DNA of 64,000 bases from Staphylococcus equorum (GCF_029024965.1 NZ_CP118982.1:1922001-1986000); one strand, 5' to 3'; positions 30,012 to 42,180 are shown, counted from the stretch's first letter. The notes: generated by a model not told the origin, from the letters alone. Numbers and translations: made by a program.

Positions 30012-31202
30012 TTACTCGAAAACGCTTCTTACTTTGTCTAATGCAAAGTCTAATTCTTCTTTTGAAATAATAAGTGGTGGAGCAAAACGGATCACAGTGT
30101 CATGAGTTTCTTTGCATAATAACCCTTTTTCTTTTAATGCTTCACAATAAGGTCTCGCATCTTCATTTAATTCAATTCCGATAAATAAACCGCGACCACG
30201 AACTTCTTTAATTGCAGGGTGATCTATTTTTTCTAGTTCAGATTTGAAATAATTTCCTAATTCTAATGAACGTCCTGGTAAATCTTCGTCGATAATAACA
30301 TCTAATGCAGCATTTGAAACTGCACAAGCTAATGGATTACCACCAAATGTAGAACCGTGAGACCCAGGTGAAAACACACCTAATACTTCTTCGTCTGCTA
30401 ATACGACTGAAATTGGTAATACGCCGCCGCCTAATGCTTTACCTAAAATGTATACATCTGGTTTAACGTCATCCCAGTCTGTAGCAAACAATTTACCTGA
30501 ACGACCTAAACCAGCTTGGATTTCATCGGCAATAAATAAGACATTATGTTCATCACATAATTCTCTAATTGCTTTTAAGTAACCTTCTGGTGGAACATTG
30601 ATTCCAGCTTCCCCTTGGATTGGTTCAATTAAAATTGCAGCAGTATTTTCGTTGATTGCGCCTTTAACAGCTTCAATATCTCCAAAATCAACTTTATTAA
30701 ATCCTTCTAATAATGGACCATATCCACGTTGATATTCAGGTTCTGATGATAACGATACTGGCGCCATAGTACGACCATGGAAGTTACCATTGAATGCAAT
30801 TACTTCTGCTTTATCTGGTTCTATATTTTTAACATCGTAAGCCCAACGACGTGCAGCTTTTAACGCAGTTTCAACCGCTTCAGCGCCTGTGTTCATTGGC
30901 AATGCTTTTTCTTTACCTGAAAGTTTACAAATTTTTTCATACCATTCGCCTAGATTATCACTATGGAATGCACGAGACACTAAAGTAACTTTATCTGCCT
31001 GGTCTTTCAATGCTTGAATAATCTTTGGATGTCTGTGACCTTGGTTTACAGCTGAATACGCAGATAGCATATCCATATATTTGTTACCTTCGGGATCTTT
31101 AACCCAAACACCTTCTGCTTCCGATATAACGATTGGAAGTGGCACATAGTTTTGTGCTCCATAATGATTTGTTACTTCTATGATTTCTTTTGATCTTGAC
31201 AT
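30012..31202 (-). CDS. rocD: ornithine--oxo-acid aminotransferase
   Basis: A 396-residue class III PLP aminotransferase converting ornithine and 2-oxoglutarate to glutamate semialdehyde and glutamate, feeding gudB. Motifs: [17 protein letters not shown], the PLP-binding Asp in [15 protein letters not shown], and the Schiff-base Lys in [13 protein letters not shown]-terminal [10 protein letters not shown] is also typical. The start ATG 31202 follows AAAGGGGAG. Neighbour gudB takes the product glutamate, so the pair forms an arginine/ornithine catabolic branch, while argGH nearby is biosynthetic. Confidence 0.95.
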   Translation of the reverse strand: MSRSKEIIEVTNHYGAQNYVPLPIVISEAEGVWVKDPEGNKYMDMLSAYSAVNQGHRHPKIIQALKDQADKVTLVSRAFHSDNLGEWYEKICKLSGKEKALPMNTGAEAVETALKAARRWAYDVKNIEPDKAEVIAFNGNFHGRTMAPVSLSSEPEYQRGYGPLLEGFNKVDFGDIEAVKGAINENTAAILIEPIQGEAGINVPPEGYLKAIRELCDEHNVLFIADEIQAGLGRSGKLFATDWDDVKPDVYILGKALGGGVLPISVVLADEEVLGVFSPGSHGSTFGGNPLACAVSNAALDVIIDEDLPGRSLELGNYFKSELEKIDHPAIKEVRGRGLFIGIELNEDARPYCEALKEKGLLCKETHDTVIRFAPPLIISKEELDFALDKVRSVFE

Positions 31203-31258
31203 GATATCTCCCCTTTGAAAATATTTAAGAGTCTTTTTAAACTCTAAAACGATACTTG

Positions 31259-31286
31259 TTCATAGCATAACGTATTTAGAGTTCAA
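31259..31286 (-). promoter_or_regulatory. candidate promoter of rocD
   Basis: Minus strand: -35 TTGAAC (31281-31286), 16-base spacer, -10 TATGAA (31259-31264), about 57 bases upstream of the start codon. Confidence 0.45.
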
Positions 31287-31382
31287 CTGAAACCATTTTC
31301 TAAAACTACTCATTTCATGCGACTTATAAGCTGATACATCAACAAAAATCAAGCTTTAAACATATCTTTAAACTACTCGATT

Positions 31383-31404
31383 TATATGTAAGCCCTTACA
31401 TATA
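31383..31404. promoter_or_regulatory. 22-base palindrome, cre-like, upstream of rocD
   Basis: TATATGTAAG-CC-CTTACATATA, perfect 10-bp arms. The core TGTAAGCCCTTACA differs from a strong cre (TGWAANCGNTNWCA) only by C for G in the central CG. It is about 100 bases upstream of the rocD promoter candidate. CcpA or another dimeric regulator could bind. Confidence 0.5.
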
Positions 31405-31715
31405 TAATGACATAATTACCTATGTTTACACAAGATAATTTTGTCTGATTTAAAAAATAAAATATCGTTTATTATTTTTACATAAAATTGTATATTCAAT
31501 CATAGCTTCATGCATTATAACAGTGGATAAATTAATAAATATACACTGTTATTTACTCGTAATTATATATAATTACTAATGAATAATACCTTGCCCAATA
31601 TCTATTAGTTTGATGAAGCCATAATAATAATTGTTATTTTTAAATTATTTTTCCGAATTTTTCGTTTTATTTTATCTATAAGCTGCTAATATTTTACTTT
31701 TATTTATAATTAAAA

Positions 31716-31767
31716 AAGTAGCATATCAATCACAATATCTTTGGAAAATTGTGATAATACACTACTT
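31716..31767 (-). terminator. terminator of the OYE-family gene
   Basis: Nested stems AAGTAG/CTACTT and ATCACAAT/ATTGTGAT (31729-31736 / 31748-31755); on the minus strand followed by TTTTTTAATT. The stem starts 14 bases after the stop codon. Confidence 0.6.
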
Positions 31768-31780
31768 GATGTTCTATATA

Positions 31781-32914
31781 CTATTTATTATCTGTTCTTG
31801 GAAGTGGGTAGAAACCTTTATTAAACTGTTCCCATAATTTTGGTGGTAAATGATGCTTGTCTTTTCTATTTGGATCAAAATGAGAAATAATTTGATCTTC
31901 TTCACCGTTTTTAATTTTACTAACAAAATTGTGATCTAATAAGATTTCTCTACCTAAAGCTACAAGTTCTACATTTGTTGATTCAATCGCTTCAATTGCT
32001 TGTTCCGCAGTAAATATTGAACCAATACCAACAAGTGGCATACGACCATTAATCCATTGTAATAACAATTTAATACGTTCTTGACCTTTATATTGTCCTT
32101 CACGCGTTTTTGAATGTATATCCATCAATGAAACGTGTAAATAGTCTAATGGTTTTTCAATTAAATGTTTTACTAACGTTTCTGTAATTTCCATGCTTAT
32201 ACCCGGTGTTTCTGCTTCTTCAGGTGAAAATCTATATCCAACGATAAAATCTTTATTCCCGTGACGTTTAACTGTTTCTGTCACTTCATCAACAACTGCA
32301 TTTGCGAATTTATAAGGATCTTCGCCCCATTCATCATTACGACGGTTGTAATAAGGTGAGACAAATTGATGGATTAAGTAGTGGTTAGCACCATGAATTT
32401 CTACGCCATCAAAACCAGCTTCAATCACTCTTCGTGTCGCTTCACCAAACGCTTTAATTGTTTGTTCTATTTCTTCAACAGTGATTTCACGTGCATGATG
32501 TTCTTCTTGTTCTCCAAAACTTTTTAATGAAATTGGACTCGGTGCAGCTACATCTCCATTAGGAGTTAAATTAGGTAATGCCTGGGCACCACCATGATGG
32601 ATTTGAACGACAGCTTTAGATCCATTTTTCTTCATTGCCTCAGCTAATCGTTTCAACCCTTCTAAATTTGAATCATGTGCTACAGAAGGTTGTCCAGGAA
32701 ATGCTTTACCTAAATCTGTTACATTACTAGCAGCAGAAATAGCTAATCCCACATCTTTTGAACGTTGTTCCATATATACTACTTCTTCATTTGAAATCGA
32801 CCCATCATCATTAGAAGATACGTGTGTTAGCGGAGCTAAGACAAATCTATTTTCTAATACAACTTTATTAGGTAATGTGAGCTTTTCAAATAATGGTTGA
32901 AATTTTTTATCCAT
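31781..32914 (-). CDS. NADH:flavin oxidoreductase, Old Yellow Enzyme family
   Basis: A 377-residue FMN-dependent TIM-barrel ene-reductase. Seen: LTLPNKVVLENRFVLAPLTH (FMN/N-terminal strand), VQIHHGGAQAL, GFDGVEIHGANHYLIHQF with its His/Asn substrate dyad region, and SPYYNRRNDEWG. PLVGIGSIFTAEQAIEAIE carries the phosphate-binding end. The start ATG 32914 (MDKKFQPLF) sits behind GGAGG; the frame is open 16 codons further without a site. Members reduce activated alkenes or nitro-compounds; physiological substrate unknown. It is a lone gene with its own terminator. Confidence 0.88.
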   Translation of the reverse strand: MDKKFQPLFEKLTLPNKVVLENRFVLAPLTHVSSNDDGSISNEEVVYMEQRSKDVGLAISAASNVTDLGKAFPGQPSVAHDSNLEGLKRLAEAMKKNGSKAVVQIHHGGAQALPNLTPNGDVAAPSPISLKSFGEQEEHHAREITVEEIEQTIKAFGEATRRVIEAGFDGVEIHGANHYLIHQFVSPYYNRRNDEWGEDPYKFANAVVDEVTETVKRHGNKDFIVGYRFSPEEAETPGISMEITETLVKHLIEKPLDYLHVSLMDIHSKTREGQYKGQERIKLLLQWINGRMPLVGIGSIFTAEQAIEAIESTNVELVALGREILLDHNFVSKIKNGEEDQIISHFDPNRKDKHHLPPKLWEQFNKGFYPLPRTDNK

Positions 32915-33060
32915 TACAATTATTCCTCCTAAGTAAAATACCATATCGCTTTTTTTCCACACTATTTGAGTGCTTGTTAATTCTAACTACCTAAACTATA
33001 AAGATAAATAAATATGCTCACGCATGTAATTTTTGATTATATCTTCTTCACAATAAAAAA

Positions 33061-33091
33061 ATACTGACATTTCTTATCGAAATGTCAGTAT
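33061..33091 (-). terminator. terminator of the S1-domain gene, overlapping its 3' end
   Basis: ATACTGACATTTC (33061-33073) / GAAATGTCAGTAT (33079-33091), perfect 13-bp stem. It overlaps the last codons of the gene ending at 33085, and on the minus strand runs into TTTTTTATTG. Confidence 0.85.
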
Positions 33092-33486
33092 CTTGTTAAA
33101 GATGTTTTTTCATCTTTAATAGCGTTTTTGGACTGTTTAATCCAAACCGGCAAGCGTTCTTTAATTGTTTGAAACCCATATTTTTCGGTTTCTTTAATTT
33201 CATCTAATACTGATTGCTTTTCCTTCTTACGTTCATAATTTTTAAAATAGTCATTATCTTTTAAAGAAAGATTCAGTTTACCTTCATCATCAATTGAAAT
33301 CACTTTCGCTCTTACAATTTGTCCTTCTGATAAAAACTTTTTCAAATTATGGACGTAATCATCCATAATTTCGGATATGTGGATTAATCCTTCAGCATTG
33401 TCCGGGGTTTCTACAAAAGCGCCATACGGTTGAATACCAGTCACACGAACTTTGATATGTTGACCTACTGTATAGTGATTATTCAA
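33085..33486 (-). CDS. S1 RNA-binding domain protein (GSP13/YugI/CvfD-like)
   Basis: A 133-residue protein with one S1 OB-fold at residues 1-75: YTVGQHIKVRVTGIQPYGAFVE, EGLIHISEIMDDYV, VRAKVISIDDEGKLNLSLKD. A lysine- and glutamate-rich tail follows. It is the layout of the general-stress protein 13 family, which binds RNA or ribosomes and tunes translation. Start is TTG 33486, eight bases after AAGGGG. It is monocistronic, with a terminator that overlaps its stop. Confidence 0.87.
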   Translation of the reverse strand: MNNHYTVGQHIKVRVTGIQPYGAFVETPDNAEGLIHISEIMDDYVHNLKKFLSEGQIVRAKVISIDDEGKLNLSLKDNDYFKNYERKKEKQSVLDEIKETEKYGFQTIKERLPVWIKQSKNAIKDEKTSLTRY

Positions 33487-33758
33487 CGTGATAACCCCTT
33501 ATTTCGTTTTACTTAACACTATTATAATAGCATATATTATAACTTGGTACTAACATTTAATAGAAAAATTTCACATTTTATATATTCCATACAATAATTC
33601 AACAAAATAAAAACCTGAACCTTCTATGTATAGCAAGTATCTACTCTCATTTAACACTTAAAATTGCTAGACTATAAAAAATGCATACATAAAAATGTGT
33701 CTACCTATTTTCAATACGTTTAATTACATTGTTAACTTGTAAAGTACTTTCAATAAAA
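33487..33758. other. gap between S1-domain gene and cyclophilin
   Basis: About 270 bases, no gene. A -10-like TATAAT on the minus strand (about 33522-33527) may serve the S1-domain gene, but no convincing -35 is in register. Confidence 0.35.
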
Positions 33759-33824
33759 AAAACAGGCTCAACTTCACACTCAACATAAAATTACTAAATT
33801 GGGTGTTCGATTGAACCTGTTTTA
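33759..33824 (-). terminator. terminator of the cyclophilin gene
   Basis: AAAACAGGCTCAA (33759-33771) pairs with TTGAACCTGTTTT (33811-33823) with one mismatch; a second inner stem involves ACACTCAA/TTGGGTGT. The structure is A-run flanked and suitable for the minus strand. Confidence 0.75.
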
Positions 33825-33878
33825 TATATTATATTTTATATTCTGCTTATAATTGCAAAACTATCATTTCTTACTCGC

Positions 33879-34481
33879 TTACTTTTGGTTTTCTTCGATA
33901 TCAATTGAATCAATTGTAATATCATGTACTGGTTTATCTTGAGGGCCTACTTTTGTATTTGCAATGTCTTCTAATGTTGCTTTCCCATCTATTAATTGAC
34001 CAAAAACTGTATGTTTTTGATCTAACCAAGGTGTACCACCATTTTCACCGTATGCTTTAACAATCGGTTCTGGCCAACCACCATCTGCTAATTGACTTAG
34101 CATTGATTCAGGTACTTCTGTCATTTGGACAATGAAGAATTGAGATCCATTTGTATTTGGACCAGAGTTTGCCATCGATAAAGCACCATATAAATTAAAT
34201 GCTTCAAGTGAGAACTCATCTTCGAATGCGCCACCATAAATACTTTCGCCACCCATGCCACTTGCTGTTGGGTCTCCGCCTTGTACCATAAAGTCATTAA
34301 TTACACGGTGGAAAGTCACACCATTGTAATAACCATTTTTAGCATGTGTTACAAAGTTTTCCACTGTTTTTGGTGCCACGTCAGGTAATAATTTAAATGT
34401 CATATCTCCTTTATTTGTGTGTAATACCATTTTAATTTCGTTACCGTTTATTTCTGAATTTAACTGAGGATAGTTCGTCAT
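33879..34481 (-). CDS. peptidyl-prolyl cis-trans isomerase, cyclophilin type
   Basis: A 200-residue cytosolic cyclophilin. The fold signatures are present: [35 protein letters not shown] (catalytic Arg in FHR, and the FMVQGGD active-site strand), [17 protein letters not shown], and [10 protein letters not shown]. It matches the S. aureus PpiB-like protein (197 residues). Start ATG 34481 (MTNYPQLN) follows GGAG; the frame opens 15 codons earlier but the family starts here. Divergent from kapB. Confidence 0.93.
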   Translation of the reverse strand: MTNYPQLNSEINGNEIKMVLHTNKGDMTFKLLPDVAPKTVENFVTHAKNGYYNGVTFHRVINDFMVQGGDPTASGMGGESIYGGAFEDEFSLEAFNLYGALSMANSGPNTNGSQFFIVQMTEVPESMLSQLADGGWPEPIVKAYGENGGTPWLDQKHTVFGQLIDGKATLEDIANTKVGPQDKPVHDITIDSIDIEENQK

Positions 34482-34548
34482 TTTTATTCTCCATTTCATG
34501 TTAAGATGATATATGTATTCTAACACAAATGAAGGGATGTATTGAATT

Positions 34549-34929
34549 ATGTTATATCGTTTTGCACATAAAACTGGAAGTTACGGTGTCATAATAAAGG
34601 AAGAAGATGAAAATCAAGTCTTAGTACAAGTGGAACAAGTTATCAAACACCCAAAACAAGGTGATTTACATAGCCCAACTGAAACTGAAAATGTATTTTT
34701 TCATGAGCGTAAAGCGTTAAGTCATTTTGAAAAGCGCTATACAACTAAATCGCATCTTAAATCATTCACAGAAGACGAATTACCTTATGAACAATCACTA
34801 CAACAAGCAATCACTAAACTGGAACTTGAATTAAAAGATCAGGATACGTTACATGCAAAGAAATCACTCGAGAATTTACAGCAACTTAAGAAAGATTACG
34901 CAATTCAATATAAACAAAATTTTGAATAA
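34549..34929 (+). CDS. kapB: kinase-associated lipoprotein B (KapB) homologue
   Basis: A 126-residue cytosolic protein of the KapB family, named from B. subtilis where KapB supports the sporulation kinase KinB. Staphylococci do not sporulate, so the role here is unknown. The N-terminal small barrel is seen in [19 protein letters not shown] and [20 protein letters not shown]. The C-terminal half is helical and charged ([20 protein letters not shown]). No lipobox is seen, so it is not a lipoprotein here. Start ATG 34549 has GAAGGGATG nearby. The promoter faces the cyclophilin gene. Confidence 0.85.
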   Translation: MLYRFAHKTGSYGVIIKEEDENQVLVQVEQVIKHPKQGDLHSPTETENVFFHERKALSHFEKRYTTKSHLKSFTEDELPYEQSLQQAITKLELELKDQDTLHAKKSLENLQQLKKDYAIQYKQNFE

Positions 34930-34993
34930 AAATACTGCGTTTCTTCTTATTTAAATAAACATTAAATTCATGTGCTTCATGGGTTAGCCATGT

Positions 34994-35022
34994 TTTTCAG
35001 AATAGTCTAATTCATGTATAAT
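34994..35022 (+). promoter_or_regulatory. promoter of the mnh operon
   Basis: -35 TTTTCA (34994-34999), 17-base spacer, -10 TATAAT (35017-35022), 34 bases before mnhA. A short hairpin CATGG/CCATG (34978-34992) with following T-run just upstream may end kapB transcription. Confidence 0.6.
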
Positions 35023-35055
35023 AACCTTATACTATTTTTAAAGGAGGATAAAATA

Positions 35056-37473
35056 ATGAGTTTGTTACATATAGCGGTTCTTCTACCGTTAATATTTGCA
35101 CTCATTATTCCATTTGTATATCGGTTTCATAAACGAATACATTTAGGATGGTTTGTGTTACCTATCCCCGTCGTCTTATTTATATATTTCCTCTCATATA
35201 TTTCTACAACCATGTCAGGGAATACCGTAATGCAGAAAGCAAACTGGATGCCTCATTTTGGTATGAATTTCGATTTATATGTTGATGGTCTGGGATTACT
35301 ATTCAGTTTGTTAATAACTGGCATTGGTAGTTTAATCGTACTATATTCTATAAGTTATTTAAGTCGACAAGAGCAATTAGGGAATTTTTATTGTTATCTC
35401 TTGCTCTTTATGGGTGCAATGTTAGGTGTTGTTTTATCTGATAATATTATTATGTTATATCTATTTTGGGAGTTAACTTCATTTTCTAGTTTTCTACTCA
35501 TATCATTTTGGCGTGACAAACAAGCATCTATTTACGGTGCTCAAAAATCAATGCTTGTCACTGTCTTTGGTGGCTTGTCACTACTGGGTGGTCTTATTTT
35601 ATTATCACTCGCAGGTGGCTCTACAAGCATTCAAGAACTTATTGGAAATGCATCTGAAATCCAAACAAGTCCGTATTTCATTTTATCAATGATATTCGTA
35701 TTAATTGGTGCGATGACAAAATCTGCTCAAGTTCCATTTTACGTTTGGTTACCGGATGCAATGGAAGCGCCAACGCCGGTCAGTGCCTACTTACACTCAG
35801 CTACAATGGTTAAAGCGGGTCTTTACTTAGTAGCACGTATGACACCCATCTTTGCACTTTCGCAAGGTTGGATTTGGACAGTAACTGCTGTCGGTTTAAT
35901 TACTCTATTTTGGGCGTCATTAAACGCTACAAAACAACAAGATTTAAAAGGTATCTTAGCATTTTCTACCGTTTCACAACTTGGTATGATTATGTCTATG
36001 TTAGGTATAGGTGCAGTAAGTTATCATTTTGAAGGTGCTGAAAGTCAACTTTATGTTGCTGCGTTCACCGCTGCTGTGTTCCATCTTATAAATCACGCTA
36101 CATTTAAAGGTGCGTTATTTATGATTGCTGGTGCCATTGACCATAGTACAGGTACTCGTGATGTAAAAAAATTAGGTGGATTGCTAACAGTAATGCCTAT
36201 TTCTTTTACAATTACCATAATCACCTCACTCAGTATGGCAGGGGTGCCACCGTTTAACGGTTTCCTTTCTAAAGAGAAGTTCTTGGAAAGTATGATTGAG
36301 GTCACAAACGTTAACTTATTTAGTTTAAATACGCTTGGCTTATTAATTCCAATCATAGCAATTATCGGTAGTATATTTACATTTGTATATTCTATAAGAT
36401 TTATTGGCCAAATCTTCTTAGGTAGCCATAAATCAGATGCTTTACCGAAAAAAGCACATGAAGCTTCTATACTAATGTTGTTTTCACCAGCTATTTTAGC
36501 AATATTAGTTATTGTATTTGGGTTCTTCCCTTCTATATTAACGGGATCAATTATTGAACCTGCTGTTAATTCAATTAGTCAAAGTACTGGAACGCATGCA
36601 GAATTCCATATGTTCCATGGTTTTACACCAGCATTTTTCTCTACCATTGGTATATATATTGTTGGTATATTGCTAATTTTATCGTTTGGCTATTGGGTGC
36701 GCTTATTACGCGCACATCCTACAAAACTTACAATCAATTACTGGTATGATAAGTTCGGTAATGATTCGCCAGGTTACTCAAGTAAGTTCACAAATGCTTA
36801 TGTGACTGGTTTTACGCGTAACAACTTAGTAATTATATTTATTTCTTTAATTTTAATTACTTTAGCTACATTATTAGTCACACCATTTGGTATTAACTTT
36901 AAAGACGTGAGTGAAGTACGTCCATTTGAATTAATCATAGTGGTACTTATAATTACATCAGCTTCTATGATTATATTTGCACGTTCACGACTGTTCAGCA
37001 TCATTATGGCAAGTGCTGTAGGTTATTCTGTCGCTATATTCTTTATATTCTTTGGCGCACCAGATTTAGCCTTAACACAGTTTATAGTTGAATCAATTTC
37101 TACAGCGTTATTCTTATTGTGTTTCTATCACTTACCAAACTTAAACAGACATAAAGAGACGCGTTCATTCAAACTTGTAAATGTTTTAATTTCTATTGGT
37201 GTGGGTGCAGTCGTAACTGTACTTGGCTTAATCGCTTATGGTAACCGACATTTTAGCTCTATTTCTGAATTCTACAAAGATCATGTATATGACTTAGCAC
37301 ACGGTACAAATATGGTTAACGTTATACTTGTCGATTTCCGTGGTACCGATACTTTATTCGAATCTGCGGTGCTTGGAATCGCTGGTTTAGGTGTATATAC
37401 AATGATCAAACTTCGTACAAGTAATAAAACAAATGACGAAGGAGGTAAAAACATTGAAAAGACAGAAGAATAA
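35056..37473 (+). CDS. mnhA: Na+/H+ antiporter subunit MnhA1
   Basis: An 805-residue subunit of the Mrp-type multisubunit Na+/H+ antiporter that expels Na+ and keeps cytosolic pH. It is homologous to complex I NuoL, with about 20 membrane segments. Proton-channel motifs are [14 protein letters not shown] (Glu of the NuoL lysine/glutamate pair), [29 protein letters not shown] and [14 protein letters not shown]. The C-terminal MrpA-specific part follows ([16 protein letters not shown]). Start ATG 35056 with AAGGAGG; the longer frame lacks a site. First gene of the seven-gene mnhABCDEFG operon. Confidence 0.96.
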   Translation: MSLLHIAVLLPLIFALIIPFVYRFHKRIHLGWFVLPIPVVLFIYFLSYISTTMSGNTVMQKANWMPHFGMNFDLYVDGLGLLFSLLITGIGSLIVLYSISYLSRQEQLGNFYCYLLLFMGAMLGVVLSDNIIMLYLFWELTSFSSFLLISFWRDKQASIYGAQKSMLVTVFGGLSLLGGLILLSLAGGSTSIQELIGNASEIQTSPYFILSMIFVLIGAMTKSAQVPFYVWLPDAMEAPTPVSAYLHSATMVKAGLYLVARMTPIFALSQGWIWTVTAVGLITLFWASLNATKQQDLKGILAFSTVSQLGMIMSMLGIGAVSYHFEGAESQLYVAAFTAAVFHLINHATFKGALFMIAGAIDHSTGTRDVKKLGGLLTVMPISFTITIITSLSMAGVPPFNGFLSKEKFLESMIEVTNVNLFSLNTLGLLIPIIAIIGSIFTFVYSIRFIGQIFLGSHKSDALPKKAHEASILMLFSPAILAILVIVFGFFPSILTGSIIEPAVNSISQSTGTHAEFHMFHGFTPAFFSTIGIYIVGILLILSFGYWVRLLRAHPTKLTINYWYDKFGNDSPGYSSKFTNAYVTGFTRNNLVIIFISLILITLATLLVTPFGINFKDVSEVRPFELIIVVLIITSASMIIFARSRLFSIIMASAVGYSVAIFFIFFGAPDLALTQFIVESISTALFLLCFYHLPNLNRHKETRSFKLVNVLISIGVGAVVTVLGLIAYGNRHFSSISEFYKDHVYDLAHGTNMVNVILVDFRGTDTLFESAVLGIAGLGVYTMIKLRTSNKTNDEGGKNIEKTEE

Positions 37474-37882
37474 TATAATCTTTCAATATTCAGCTGTTGT
37501 TATCTTCTTCCTCATCGTAATGTTTGGTTTATCTTTATTTTTGGCAGGACATTACACACCAGGTGGTGGCTTCGTAGGTGGACTGTTATTAGCCAGTGCG
37601 CTTGTCATCATCACTGTGGCTTTTGATATTAAAACTATGAAAAAAATCTTTCCTTGGGATTTCAAAATATTAATAGGCATTGGTTTGCTATTTTGTATAG
37701 CAACACCTATGGCGAGTTGGTTTTATAGTAAAAACTTCTTCACGCACACACCGTTTGAAATACCTTTAGGAATATTACAACCGATAGAAATGCACACAGC
37801 AACATTCTTTGACTTAGGCGTACTGTTTGCGGTTGTCGGTACCATAATGACTATAATCTTATCGATTGGAGAGGATGAGTAA
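37454..37882 (+). CDS. mnhB: Na+/H+ antiporter subunit MnhB1
   Basis: A 142-residue subunit with four membrane segments, DUF4040/MnhB domain: [28 protein letters not shown] is the family signature (PGGGFVGGL). Start TTG 37454 is chosen because GGAGGTAAAAACA precedes it and the length equals S. aureus MnhB (142). The start overlaps mnhA by 20 bases, so translation is coupled. It is required for antiporter assembly with MnhA and MnhD. Confidence 0.94.
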   Translation: MKRQKNNIIFQYSAVVIFFLIVMFGLSLFLAGHYTPGGGFVGGLLLASALVIITVAFDIKTMKKIFPWDFKILIGIGLLFCIATPMASWFYSKNFFTHTPFEIPLGILQPIEMHTATFFDLGVLFAVVGTIMTIILSIGEDE

Positions 37883-38229
37883 TGGAAATAGTAATGATAT
37901 TTGTTTGTGGTATCCTCACAGCAATGAGCGTCTACCTCATTCTTTCTAAGAGTTTGATACGTATCATTATTGGGAGTACCCTTTTAACACACTCTGCCAA
38001 CTTATTTTTAATTACAATGGGTGGGTTGAAAAAAGGTGAAGTACCGATATTTGAAAAAGATATTACTTCATATGTAGATCCGCTACCACAAGCGTTAATT
38101 TTAACAGCTATTGTAATTTCATTTTCTGTAACAGCGTTCTTCTTAGTACTTGCCTTTAGAAGTTATAAAGAGTTAGGAACTGACAACGTAGAAAGTATGA
38201 AAGGAGTGCTAGATGATGATCGAGAGTAA
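37882..38229 (+). CDS. mnhC: Na+/H+ antiporter subunit MnhC1
   Basis: A 115-residue, three-helix membrane subunit homologous to NuoK. Marks: [26 protein letters not shown] and [25 protein letters not shown] (the conserved DPLPQALVLTAIVI signature). The ATG shares its A with the mnhB stop (TAATG), and the 3' end overlaps mnhD by 17 bases. Confidence 0.95.
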   Translation: MEIVMIFVCGILTAMSVYLILSKSLIRIIIGSTLLTHSANLFLITMGGLKKGEVPIFEKDITSYVDPLPQALILTAIVISFSVTAFFLVLAFRSYKELGTDNVESMKGVLDDDRE

Positions 38230-39712
38230 TCTCATTATTTCACTACTCGTCATACCAATGTTAACTATTATTGCACTTGTGTTCATTGGTAAGCGCCCTA
38301 TTATTAAACGATACGTTGCACTAAGCGGGACAGCTGTCACATTAATTTTTGCATTTATTAACTTAAACAACGTATTAAAGAATGGGATTATAACTTTAGA
38401 ACTTGGTTCATGGGAAGCTCCATATAGTATTGTATTAGTACTCGATATATTTAGTATCCTTCTCGTGATTTCAAGTTTAATCGTAACAATGCTGATTATT
38501 TTATATTCTTATCAATCAGTGGGCATAGAACGTGAAACGTATTACTACTACTTCGCAGTAATGTTCATGCTAACAGGTGTCATAGGTTCATTTATCACAG
38601 GTGATATTTTTAACTTATTCGTATTCTTCGAAGTATTCTTACTGGCATCTTATATTCTATTAGTTATCGGTGGTACGAAAGTACAATTAAGTGAAACAAT
38701 AAAATATGTACTTATAAATGTTACATCATCCGCTTTCTTTGTTATTGCGGTAGCAATGCTCTACTCGGTAGTTGGTACGTTAAATTTAGCCGATATTGGT
38801 GAAAAATTAGGACAACTACCTGCTGCTGATACTGGGATTGTAAATATCATATTCATCATGTTTATCTTTGTATTTGCAACAAAAGCCGGCGTTTTTCCAA
38901 TGTACATTTGGCTACCAGGTGCTTATTACGCCCCACCAATTGCAATCATTGCCTTTTTCGGTGCATTATTAACAAAAGTTGGTGTCTATGCAATTGCCAG
39001 AACATCAAGTCTATTCATTCATGATACATCAAGCTTTCCGTTCTACATTATTCTTTTCTTAGCATTATTAACCATTATTTTTGGTTGTGTAGGTGCAGTG
39101 AGTTATTTTGATACTAAGAAAATTATTATCTACAATATTATGATTGCTGTCGGCGTTATTTTAGTCGGTGTAGCTATGATGACCCAAACTGGTATGATGG
39201 GTGCTATTTATTACACGTTACATGATATGTTAATTAAAGCAGCACTGTTTTTCTTAATTGGTGTTATGTACAAAATTACTAAAACGCATGACTTACGTAA
39301 GTACAGTGGTCTCATTAAAGACTATCCAGTTTTAGGTTGGACATTCTTTATTGCAGCGCTTAGCTTAGCAGGCATACCACCACTAAGTGGTTTTTATGGT
39401 AAATTTTATATTGTTCAGGCTACCTTCGAAAAAGGTTTCTATTTAAGTGGTATTGTCATACTGCTTTCAAGTCTTGTTGTACTTTATTCCGTTATTCGCA
39501 TATTCTTACAAGGATTCTTTGGCGAATCAAAGGGATATAAAGTCAATCCTAAATTACAATATAAAGGTATACTTGCGATTGCTATTGTATCAGTTGTAAT
39601 TTCAGTACTTTTCGGATTATCTGCAGACTTTCTACATCCAATTATAAAAGATGCTGCAGAGGCGTTCTATGATCCAAGTGTTTATATCGATGGCGTATTG
39701 GGGGGAAAATAA
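38213..39712 (+). CDS. mnhD: Na+/H+ antiporter subunit MnhD1
   Basis: A 499-residue NuoN/NuoM-type proton-channel subunit with about 14 helices. Motifs: [21 protein letters not shown] (Glu in TM5), [20 protein letters not shown], and [35 protein letters not shown] is the signature before the last helices. Two adjacent ATGs (38213 and 38216) follow AAAGGAGTG; S. aureus MnhD begins MIES, so 38216 may be the true start. Overlaps mnhC by 17 bases. Confidence 0.95.
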   Translation: MMIESNLIISLLVIPMLTIIALVFIGKRPIIKRYVALSGTAVTLIFAFINLNNVLKNGIITLELGSWEAPYSIVLVLDIFSILLVISSLIVTMLIILYSYQSVGIERETYYYYFAVMFMLTGVIGSFITGDIFNLFVFFEVFLLASYILLVIGGTKVQLSETIKYVLINVTSSAFFVIAVAMLYSVVGTLNLADIGEKLGQLPAADTGIVNIIFIMFIFVFATKAGVFPMYIWLPGAYYAPPIAIIAFFGALLTKVGVYAIARTSSLFIHDTSSFPFYIILFLALLTIIFGCVGAVSYFDTKKIIIYNIMIAVGVILVGVAMMTQTGMMGAIYYTLHDMLIKAALFFLIGVMYKITKTHDLRKYSGLIKDYPVLGWTFFIAALSLAGIPPLSGFYGKFYIVQATFEKGFYLSGIVILLSSLVVLYSVIRIFLQGFFGESKGYKVNPKLQYKGILAIAIVSVVISVLFGLSADFLHPIIKDAAEAFYDPSVYIDGVLGGK

Positions 39713-39713
39713 T

Positions 39714-40820
<1,107 letters not shown>

Positions 40821-40846
40821 TATAAATTGCTTTTCCCTATATTATG

Positions 40847-40885
40847 AAACACTCAGCTATCATTAAATAGCTGAGTGTTTTTTTA
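40847..40885 (+). terminator. terminator of the mnh operon
   Basis: AAACACTCAGCTAT (40847-40860) / ATAGCTGAGTGTTT (40867-40880), perfect 14-bp stem, 6-base loop, T-run. Confidence 0.9.
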
Positions 40886-41004
40886 TAATTTATAGACACA
40901 GATTAAGATAATTTTAACCAGTATGTTCATTTCTATTTGTCATAGATAAAAATTAATGATATATTAAATCGTAATCATTTCGTTTTAAAGGAGATTTAAT
41001 ACTT

Positions 41005-42180
41005 ATGACAACTTGGACAATTATCGGTGGTGGTTTGCATGCTGCTACAATAGCTATCAAACTAAGATCGAAGGGGTTAAAAAGTGACCGTTTAAAAATT
41101 ATAGACCCACATCATAATCTCTGCGAACAATTCAATAATTATACTAAACGTATAGACATGCCCTATTTACGTTCCCCATGTGTACATCATGTTCATCCTA
41201 ACCCATTTCATTTGAAACAATATGCTAAGAAAATGCACTACACACATCCAGCTTATGGTCCCTACAAACGACCAAACCGTGATATGTTTATGGATCATAC
41301 GCATGAGCTTATTCATCACTTTGAATTAAACCAAAGTCATATACAAAGTTATGTCAATAAAATAGAAAAAGACGACAAGCAATGGTTAATACAATTAAGC
41401 AATAATGAATGGGTACATACAGATAATTTAATCATTGCTTTTGGCTGTAATCATGAACCATACACGCCTAAACTGTTTGTACAACAACCCGATATATCAC
41501 ATGTGTTCGATAACGATGAATCCTATTATCAGGAAACTTCACATGTCGTTGGTAGTGGTATATCAGCTGCACATTTATGCTTAAGACTATTAAAAGAAAA
41601 TAACAATAAAATTCACTTGTGGACGAATAAACACATAGATGTACATGATTTTGATGCAGACCCAGGATGGCTCGGTCCTAAAAATATGACTTCTTTTAAT
41701 GCCATTGAATCTTCTGAACAAAGATTTGATATTATTAAACGCGAGCGACATAGAGGATCTATGCCTAAAGAACTAGAATTAAGGCTTAAAAAGTACATCA
41801 AACAAAACAGATTGAATATGCATATCAATGAACTTACAGATATTCAACAACATCATATTTGCACTGAAAATTATTGCTTGCGCTATGATCATATTTTATT
41901 AGCTACAGGGTTTAAAGAATCAATCATGCAGCAGTCCATTATTAAGCACCTTACGAATCACTTCCAAGCTCCTATAGCATCCTGCGGCTTGCCATATATT
42001 TCTCCAACCTTAGAATGGTTACCTAACCTCTTTGTCACAGGTGGTTTAGCTGATTTAGTGCTTGGACCATTTGCACGCAATATTATGGGCGGACGTGAAG
42101 CAGCACTTCGTATTGCAGAAGCTTATGATGAAATTGAAAATAAAAGCAAATCAAAAAGCGCTATAAAGTTAAATAATTAA
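41005..42180 (+). CDS. FAD/NAD(P)-binding oxidoreductase
   Basis: A 391-residue flavoprotein of the two-dinucleotide-fold type. The FAD motif is TIIGGGLHAATIAIKL at the very N-terminus, and a second Rossmann motif VVGSGISAAHLCLRL lies near residue 180. LATGFK marks the second FAD site, and VTGGLADLVLGPFARNIMGGREAA the C-terminal flavin contact. The overall look is near the lysine/ornithine N-monooxygenase-like or FAD-NAD(P)-binding group. No siderophore genes are nearby, so the reaction is open. AAAGGAG precedes ATG 41005. The last 11 codons fall within the perfect terminator palindrome at 42149-42200. Confidence 0.85.
   Translation: MTTWTIIGGGLHAATIAIKLRSKGLKSDRLKIIDPHHNLCEQFNNYTKRIDMPYLRSPCVHHVHPNPFHLKQYAKKMHYTHPAYGPYKRPNRDMFMDHTHELIHHFELNQSHIQSYVNKIEKDDKQWLIQLSNNEWVHTDNLIIAFGCNHEPYTPKLFVQQPDISHVFDNDESYYQETSHVVGSGISAAHLCLRLLKENNNKIHLWTNKHIDVHDFDADPGWLGPKNMTSFNAIESSEQRFDIIKRERHRGSMPKELELRLKKYIKQNRLNMHINELTDIQQHHICTENYCLRYDHILLATGFKESIMQQSIIKHLTNHFQAPIASCGLPYISPTLEWLPNLFVTGGLADLVLGPFARNIMGGREAALRIAEAYDEIENKSKSKSAIKLNN

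Larger units (their letters stand above)
31203..31715. other. rocD upstream region
   Basis: About 510 bases between the OYE gene's terminator and rocD, no gene seen. It contains the rocD promoter candidate and the 22-base palindrome described separately. The rest is very AT-rich. Confidence 0.5.
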
